Assembly (NCBI GenBank): GCA_013214445.1
Contig: JABSPG010000080.1
Span: forward strand, 1-11,677
DNA: 11,677 nt
Source of the DNA: Ekhidna sp.
GTDB taxonomy: Bacteria; Bacteroidota; Bacteroidia; Cytophagales; Cyclobacteriaceae
Direction: 5' to 3'
Of this stretch, positions 7,782 to 11,677 are shown in pieces. Numbering within the stretch: the first letter of the stretch is position 1; each line of letters begins with the position of its first letter. The position numbers and the translations under genes are program-made. The notes beneath the pieces were generated by a model. It saw only the letters and a program-made list of their open reading frames with translations, had not been told where the DNA came from and made no database searches.

Positions 7782-8280
7782 TGCTACTCCAGTTTTCCTT
7801 TAGTTTTTGCACAGCATACTTCAGCGATTCGGATTTCTGTGTTCCTAGGAGGAGTTTCTTCCCGTTTTGAAAGATAATTTGCAATCCTTCTTTTCCCGAT
7901 ACAATAAGTGCTTTCCCCTTTCCGGGTCTCACACGATAGCCCCAACCTCCATATTCCCAGATCGGTTTGTAATTCCTTACGTATATCTCTTTAACGTCTT
8001 CCTTTGATATGGAATGTTCCGAATTTACGAACGGAACGAAGCGATAGTAGACGTTATTGGAGTCAATCTGTACCTCAAGTTTAGATCGATATAACAATGA
8101 AGTGATCGTCCCTGTAACTAAAGTGACAATTATTAAGCCAATAACTGCTTCTGTACCTCGTCCAATGAGAAAAGAAAAAGTTGTGGCTCCCAACGAAAGT
8201 AAACAAATACCTATCACTAAGTACCACATCCAGGTTCCTACAAAACTCTGCCTTTCTTTGAATAGAATTCTCCCTTTCAT
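7774..8280 (-). CDS. Two-helix membrane protein with PH-like soluble domain
   Basis: Protein of 168 residues. Two hydrophobic segments, about residues 16-38 (GTWMWYLVIGICLLSLGATTF) and 44-62 (AVIGLIIVTLVTGTITSLLY), form a hairpin, followed by a soluble domain of about 100 residues. That domain is mainly short beta strands: LEVQIDSNNVYYRF, then SISKEDVKEIYVR, a Trp/Gly-rich YGGWGYRVRPGKGKAL loop, then a strand with a GKKLLLGTQK turn and a final helix. This order resembles bacterial PH-like membrane proteins. I do not recognise a named family with certainty. It is the third gene of the SPFH operon, 10 bases after the DUF4177-like gene and overlapping the ribbon-helix-helix gene by 8. It probably acts at the cytoplasmic membrane with the SPFH protein (inference). 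Confidence 0.87.
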   Translation of the reverse strand: MKGRILFKERQSFVGTWMWYLVIGICLLSLGATTFSFLIGRGTEAVIGLIIVTLVTGTITSLLYRSKLEVQIDSNNVYYRFVPFVNSEHSISKEDVKEIYVRNYKPIWEYGGWGYRVRPGKGKALIVSGKEGLQIIFQNGKKLLLGTQKSESLKYAVQKLKENWSSNG

Positions 8281-8290
8281 TCCTCGTACC

Positions 8291-8443
8291 TTACTTGTCT
8301 CTTTCCAACATAACTACAAGTGTGCCATTGTCTGAAGTGAAATTAATCACCCGCCAGCCTTGATTGGTTGTTTCATGCAAGCGCTTTTCGAAAGATTCTA
8401 CTTTTTCAAAAGCTTTTTGTCTAAAGAATTTGTAGTTGTTCAT
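8291..8443 (-). CDS. DUF4177-like small protein, 50 residues
   Basis: A short minus-strand frame encodes 50 residues beginning MNNYKFFRQKAFEKVESFEK and ending VVMLERDK. The plan of a basic strand, a helix with FEKRLHE, a QGW turn (Q28-G29-W30) followed by a strand RVINF, a DNG turn and a last strand LVVMLER matches the DUF4177 type of small alpha-beta protein. No signal peptide or membrane segment is seen, so it should be cytoplasmic. It sits 5 bases after the SPFH stop and 10 bases before the next gene, a spacing that strongly supports a real gene within the operon. Its molecular role is unknown. Confidence 0.82.
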   Translation of the reverse strand: MNNYKFFRQKAFEKVESFEKRLHETTNQGWRVINFTSDNGTLVVMLERDK

Positions 8444-8448
8444 CTTAT

Positions 8449-9312
8449 TTAATGATTTAGGGTGCCTGAATTTACCACAGGTGAAACATCCTTATCAGCA
8501 CAAAGCACGACCATCAAGTTGCTGACCATTGCTGCTCTTTTTTCTTCATCTAGGTCGATAATTTCCTTTTCGTTGAGTTGCAATAGGGCCATTTCCACCA
8601 TACTTACTGCTCCTTCTACAATTTTGTGTCTTGCAGCCACAATAGCGGTTGCTTGTTGTCTTCTGAGCATCGCGCTGGCAATTTCTTGTGCATATGCTAG
8701 GTAGCCAATTCGGGCTTCCAATATTTCAATTCCAGCAATAGCCAATCTTTCATCTAGTTCTTTTTCAAGATCTTCATTTACCTGTCTGATGCCAGATCTT
8801 AAGGTCACCTCGGCCTGTGCATCGTCAAAATTGTCATAAGGGTAGGTGCCTGCAAGTTTTCTTACGGCAGCATCAGTTTGCACTCTGACAAAATTTTCGT
8901 AATCATCCACCTCGAAAGCTGCAGAAAATGTGTCTTTAACTCTCCATACAAGAATTACCGATATCATGATTGGGTTGCCAATGCTGTCATTTACTTTGAT
9001 TCGTTCACTGTCAAAATTTCTAGCTCTTAAACTGATTTTCTTTTTTGTATAAAAGGGGTTAACCCAGAAAAATCCATTTTCCTTCACTGTTCCAATATAT
9101 TCTCCAAAAAGAACCAACACCCTAGAGCCATTGGGATTGACGAAGAAAAATCCAGGAAGCATCAGAATCCAGGGGATTAGAATAATTAACCATATTGGAC
9201 TTTTTGTCAGAATTATCATAGTTATGAATACGCCGAGCAAAGCGAAATTTAGAAATAAGGCTAAATAGCCAGAAGGAGGTCTATGTGTCTTTTCTTGTGT
9301 TTGCATACTCAT
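8449..9312 (-). CDS. SPFH/band-7 domain membrane protein
   Basis: Protein of 287 residues of the stomatin/prohibitin/flotillin/HflK superfamily, which form large oligomeric scaffolds on membranes. Two hydrophobic segments (about 18-37 and 41-60) anchor the N-terminus. The SPFH domain begins at FFFVNPNGSRVLVLFGEY (about 56) and continues with GFFWVNPFYTKKKISLRARNF, VWRVKD and KLAGTYPYDNFDD. It is followed by a helical stretch with the motif AMLRRQQATAIVAARHKIVEGA and the tail MVSNLMVVLCADKDVSPVVNSG. These phrases are characteristic of the small SPFH subfamily found in Bacteroidota, Firmicutes and Actinobacteria. M3 (9306) is an alternative start. It is the first gene of a tight five-gene operon, suggesting that the downstream small proteins work with it. 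Function of the subfamily is not established as far as I know. Confidence 0.94.
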   Translation of the reverse strand: MSMQTQEKTHRPPSGYLALFLNFALLGVFITMIILTKSPIWLIILIPWILMLPGFFFVNPNGSRVLVLFGEYIGTVKENGFFWVNPFYTKKKISLRARNFDSERIKVNDSIGNPIMISVILVWRVKDTFSAAFEVDDYENFVRVQTDAAVRKLAGTYPYDNFDDAQAEVTLRSGIRQVNEDLEKELDERLAIAGIEILEARIGYLAYAQEIASAMLRRQQATAIVAARHKIVEGAVSMVEMALLQLNEKEIIDLDEEKRAAMVSNLMVVLCADKDVSPVVNSGTLNH

Positions 9313-9329
9313 TGATTTAAAATTTGAAT

Positions 9330-9361
9330 AAAAGCTAACATTTCAGTGTCAGACCGCTCAA
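9330..9361 (-). promoter_or_regulatory. Possible promoter of the SPFH operon
   Basis: On the minus strand TTG (9361-9359) is followed after 21 bases by TAGCTTTT (9337-9330), a 7 of 8 match to TAnnTTTG. Predicted transcription from about 9323 leaves a short leader before the ATG at 9312. It is the best candidate in the gap, and no internal promoter is evident between the five genes. Confidence 0.4.
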
Positions 9362-9374
9362 TGAACAGAGTTAT

Positions 9375-9424
9375 TATGATATTTATATGATATCATTTCA
9401 ATATACGGTATTTCTTTTGAAATG
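9375..9424. repeat. Repeats and palindromes between the SPFH operon and the four-helix gene
   Basis: Three overlapping symmetries are visible: TATGATAT twice (9375-9382 and 9386-9393, 11 bases apart, about one helix turn); the perfect palindrome ATGATATCAT (9387-9396); and CATTTCA (9394-9400) facing TGAAATG (9418-9424) across 17 bases. They could be regulator sites, but the region is AT-rich and chance is possible. Confidence 0.35.
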
Positions 9425-9457
9425 GTTATCATTAGAATATTTTATTGTTTTGCATGC

Positions 9458-9946
9458 ATGTCAAGAAAAGAGTTTGATTGGAAGAATTACCATCATGGGA
9501 TCTATCAGTTTTATCATGGATTCATCGCTTTATCCCTAGTGCCGTTTGCTTTGTTGTTTTTAAGCTGGGATAGTGGGGATAACAAAGCAGAAGTAGATTA
9601 TGAAAGTTTTGTGTTCCTAGCCACAGCGCAGCTTTTGTGGTTAGTATCATTTCTGAGTTGGTATGTCTGGAAAGGAAAGAAGGTGCAGTATGAAATCACT
9701 GAAGATTATGAGTTGCTAGAAAAATTGAAAGAATTCAAGACAAAAAACCTATATAAGTTCATGATTTTGACTTTGGCAGGAGCCTTGTCTGTCTTGGCGA
9801 TGTGGATTCAGCCTTCTTTCATTTTTGTGTTAGCCTATTTCGCAATACTGATTCAATTTTCCTTCCTACGACCCTCGGAAGATAAAATTGTAAGGGACAT
9901 GAGATTGACGAAAGCAGATCGTTCCTCGCTTCACGGTCAGGCATAA
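9458..9946 (+). CDS. Four-helix membrane protein of unknown function
   Basis: Protein of 162 residues (from ATG 9458) that I cannot assign to a family. It starts MSRKEFDWKNYHHGIYQFYH and has four likely membrane segments: about 20-37 (GFIALSLVPFALLFLSW), 52-70 (FVFLATAQLLWLVSFLSWYVW), 101-118 (KFMILTLAGALSVLAMW) and 120-138 (PSFIFVLAYFAILIQFSFL). A charged loop (about 71-98) lies between helices 2 and 3, and the tail is basic. The in-frame ATG at 9422 would add 12 residues (MVIIRIFYCFAC), but that stretch is AT-rich and promoter-like and overlaps an inverted repeat, so 9458 is preferred. The HH and YH residues near the N-terminus are notable but not a known motif. It is monocistronic, divergent from the SPFH operon, and convergent with the beta-barrel gene across a hairpin terminator. 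Confidence 0.8.
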   Translation: MSRKEFDWKNYHHGIYQFYHGFIALSLVPFALLFLSWDSGDNKAEVDYESFVFLATAQLLWLVSFLSWYVWKGKKVQYEITEDYELLEKLKEFKTKNLYKFMILTLAGALSVLAMWIQPSFIFVLAYFAILIQFSFLRPSEDKIVRDMRLTKADRSSLHGQA

Positions 9947-9971
9947 AAAAAGCACTAGATTACTAGTGCTT
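9944..9971 (-). terminator. Intrinsic terminator, mainly for the beta-barrel gene
   Basis: AAGCACTAG (9950-9958) and CTAGTGCTT (9963-9971) form a perfect 9-bp stem with an ATTA loop. On the minus strand it is followed by seven T (complement of 9945-9951, partly within the stem), as expected for termination of the gene ending at 9997. The plus-strand gene stops at 9946, but downstream of the hairpin that strand has no long U-tract, so rightward termination would be weaker. Confidence 0.8.
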
Positions 9972-9996
9972 GATCTTTGTTGATAAATGTCGGATG

Positions 9997-11121
9997 CTAT
10001 AGTGTGATTCCGAAGGTTACCGCGTTTAGTGAGGCATTATTTCCATTAGCATCTATAGGTCCTCTTCCGGCAGAGAAAACTTCATTTAGGTCGTAAGAGG
10101 CGAATAACTCAACACCTTTCCATCCCACTTGAGCACGTATACCGTATCTGAAATTTTCCAAGAAAAAGTTGTCTCTCTCCTTGTCTCTCTCTCTGTCTCC
10201 GTCTTCTTTGAATTTAAACTTGGAATGACTGCCTATACGGTATCCAGCGTATCCACCCACTCCGAATCTAAATCCTTTTCGAGAATATCTTTTTATTTTC
10301 ACCCCACCTGATTCAATACTGGTAACCTTTCTTCTTCCCCTTGAAAAATCAAACATTGGAACTAGTGTAGCATTGATATAGGTAGCAGTGAGTTTGCTTT
10401 TTCTCCCACTTATATTTCTTGTCGGGTCGTCATTCCAGTTGTAGAATTCGATGGCTTCTGCGCCTTCTAGAATCTGCACGTCAGTATCCTGCATTTTCCA
10501 GTTGTACCAGCTGATGCCAAGACCCCACTCTAAAAAGACCGGACCACCTACCCAGGTCCTGTTCATACTATTAAGTCCCACATACCACGATCCCCAAGGC
10601 TTCACAGAATAATCAGCATTATTTACATCTGGGAAGTTTCCATCTTCAATCCAATTGTTTAAACCTATGTCTATATTAAAGTGGTGAGTTGTTCTATCTA
10701 TTCTTTCAGCCTCATAGGTCACTTTTCTTCGATCATTCCAATCATCATCATCCCAATCGTCCACATCGTCAGGGTCAACATCAACTTCCACTCCTCCCAA
10801 TTTGATTCGGACTTCATCATCATTGATTTTCCAATCTTTCATCTCCACCTGTTCCTCGTCATTTACATAGGCTTTTCCATCATTTATTTCCATGTATTCG
10901 ACACTGTCAGAAAGTTGAGCGTTCAAATCTCGAATCATCTGGTTGATATCATAGTTTTGGATAGAAGCCAAGTCGCTACGGTCTTTAGTGACGATGACGA
11001 TCTTGCTTTTGTTATTTAGTTCTATGATTACTGTGTCCTTTTCCGTTCCGTTCAAGTCTGTATTTGATGCGAGAGCGGGAACTACTAGTATCAGTATCAA
11101 TATAGTCAGTATTGATTTCAT
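9997..11121 (-). CDS. Predicted outer-membrane beta-barrel (porin-family-like) protein with Asp-rich linker
   Basis: Exported protein of 374 residues with start MKSILTILILILVVPALASN, a signal peptide cleaved near residue 19. Residues about 30-80 hold the segment KSKIVIVTKDRSDLASIQNYD and NQMIRDLNAQL, familiar from Bacteroidota proteins encoded after anti-sigma-like genes. An extremely acidic stretch (about 110-130, DPDDVDDWDDDDWND) links this to the C-terminal half (about 140-374). There, alternating strands rich in Y, W, F and G, with phrases such as GWKGVELFASYDL and LNAVTFGITL at the end, suggest a small beta barrel. A charged loop at about 305-317 is made of D, R, E and K only. ATG 11151 is an alternative start (10 bases after the upstream stop, with an AAGGA nearby), but 11121 gives the cleaner signal peptide. 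It is cotranscribed with the upstream gene. Confidence 0.78.
   Translation of the reverse strand: MKSILTILILILVVPALASNTDLNGTEKDTVIIELNNKSKIVIVTKDRSDLASIQNYDINQMIRDLNAQLSDSVEYMEINDGKAYVNDEEQVEMKDWKINDDEVRIKLGGVEVDVDPDDVDDWDDDDWNDRRKVTYEAERIDRTTHHFNIDIGLNNWIEDGNFPDVNNADYSVKPWGSWYVGLNSMNRTWVGGPVFLEWGLGISWYNWKMQDTDVQILEGAEAIEFYNWNDDPTRNISGRKSKLTATYINATLVPMFDFSRGRRKVTSIESGGVKIKRYSRKGFRFGVGGYAGYRIGSHSKFKFKEDGDRERDKERDNFFLENFRYGIRAQVGWKGVELFASYDLNEVFSAGRGPIDANGNNASLNAVTFGITL
10171..10205. repeat. Imperfect CT/GA-rich low-complexity tract inside the beta-barrel gene
   Basis: The plus strand is a near-continuous run of CT dinucleotides broken by GT and CC steps, and the minus strand is GA-rich. It encodes the alternating charged loop DGDRERDKERD. 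Such tracts can slip during replication, but the longest uninterrupted (CT)n unit is short, so frequent phase variation seems unlikely. Confidence 0.5.
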
Positions 11122-11161
11122 GCAGTTTTGTGTGTTATATAAAGCTTCCATTGTCCTTTTG

Positions 11162-11677
11162 TTATAGTGAGTTTCGTTCCTTTTTACTTTTAAGACCACC
11201 ATTAATCAAGTTGTCTTTTGCTGTTTTAATATCTGCGAGCACATCTCCCGGATCTATCTTTTCGGCAAATGCGATGAACTTCTTCAATCTACTTGTCGAA
11301 TCCGCTTTCTGCGTAGACTCAATCATTTCAGAGGCGCTACCAGCAGATGCTATATAGGTGATTTTTACTGTTCTGAACTCTGGTTTCTCCATCTGTTCCA
11401 AGACCTCTATCACCTCTTTTTCAATGACCGGTTTTTCCTCATCCAAGGCGGCAATCACCGTTTTTGAATCTATTTCTATTGGCGTTATCTCTTCAATTAT
11501 AGCAGGTTCTTTCTGCTTTGAGTTATTTACAGCAAATTGATCATAAAGCTTGATGCTTGCTTTCGGCTTTTGCTTTGCAAGAGTCTTAGGCTTTTCCACG
11601 GTTTTAATTTCAGGAAGAACAAAATCCGGCCCTTTTTCATACACTGGATGAGAGATATCACCTGCTATTGGAGTGTA
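11162..11677 (-). CDS. Partial gene, probable anti-sigma-like protein (C-terminal part)
   Basis: The frame is open to the right edge, so the N-terminus is missing; at least 171 residues are present. The first visible residues read YTPIAGDISHPVYEKGPDFVLPE. A GTG at 11644 could serve as a start, but nothing interrupts the frame upstream of it. The sequence is rich in K, E, P and I with no membrane helix in the visible part. It has a middle phrase FRTVKITYIASAG and a C-terminal amphipathic part ADIKTAKDNLINGGLKSKK. From memory, this composition and the position directly before a beta-barrel gene fit the proteins that follow ECF sigma factor genes in Cytophagales, acting as membrane anti-sigma factors. 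The sigma gene and the membrane helix would lie past the edge, so this remains inference. It ends 40 bases before the next start. Confidence 0.6.
   Translation of the reverse strand, partial: YTPIAGDISHPVYEKGPDFVLPEIKTVEKPKTLAKQKPKASIKLYDQFAVNNSKQKEPAIIEEITPIEIDSKTVIAALDEEKPVIEKEVIEVLEQMEKPEFRTVKITYIASAGSASEMIESTQKADSTSRLKKFIAFAEKIDPGDVLADIKTAKDNLINGGLKSKKERNSL

Noticed and set aside
8057..8335. 92-residue plus-strand frame across the PH-like and DUF4177-like genes
   Set aside because: It conflicts with two tightly spaced operon genes and has no domain.
10681..11019. 112-residue plus-strand frame opposite the beta-barrel gene
   Set aside because: Its low-complexity I, H and S content is just the complement of the Asp-rich coding region; no promoter or family resemblance.
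1..11677. tRNA, rRNA, CRISPR array, IS element, phage or integrase genes
   Set aside because: None was seen on either strand; gene content and codon use look uniform and chromosomal.

Overview
The window reads as a chromosomal segment of a Bacteroidota bacterium, most likely a marine member of the Cytophagales. The reasons are a moderately AT-rich composition, starts without clear Shine-Dalgarno sequences, several matches to the Bacteroidota promoter (TTG at -33, TAnnTTTG at -7), and protein types typical of that phylum: a TPR-histidine kinase, a PaaE-like reductase, a large secreted M14 peptidase, and a porin-like protein behind an anti-sigma-like gene. Genus cannot be fixed from the sequence. 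There is no tRNA, rRNA, CRISPR array, transposase, integrase or phage gene, and the content looks like stable core chromosome.

Layout. Positions 1-61 are the region downstream of purB, with no clear feature. purB (minus, 62-1414) and a ferredoxin-reductase/2Fe-2S fusion gene (plus, 1546-2619) diverge from a compact double promoter holding an 8-bp inverted repeat. The reductase gene ends against a TPR-sensor histidine kinase gene (minus, 2616-4835), overlapping it tail to tail by 4 bases. The kinase gene diverges from a secreted M14 zinc carboxypeptidase with an extra C-terminal glutaminase-like domain (plus, 4953-7454). That gene overlaps, tail to tail by 7 bases, the end of a five-gene minus-strand operon.

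The operon (9312 down to 7448) is the most interesting part. In order of transcription it encodes an SPFH/band-7 membrane protein, a 50-residue DUF4177-like protein, a two-helix membrane protein with a PH-like soluble domain, a 50-residue Arc-type ribbon-helix-helix DNA-binding protein, and a 66-residue two-helix membrane protein. Spacing is 5 bases, 10 bases, then overlaps of 8 and 20 bases. Such packing suggests one functional unit: a membrane scaffold with a small putative transcription regulator. Two of its genes are only 50 codons long and easily missed.

A small four-helix membrane protein of unknown function (plus, 9458-9946) follows. It is separated from the next gene by a strong hairpin whose U-tract serves the minus strand. 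The right end holds a minus-strand pair: a partial gene resembling the anti-sigma-like proteins of Bacteroidota (11162 to beyond the right edge) and a predicted outer-membrane beta-barrel protein with an aspartate-rich linker (9997-11121). The missing upstream part of this unit, possibly including an ECF sigma factor, would lie past the right edge.
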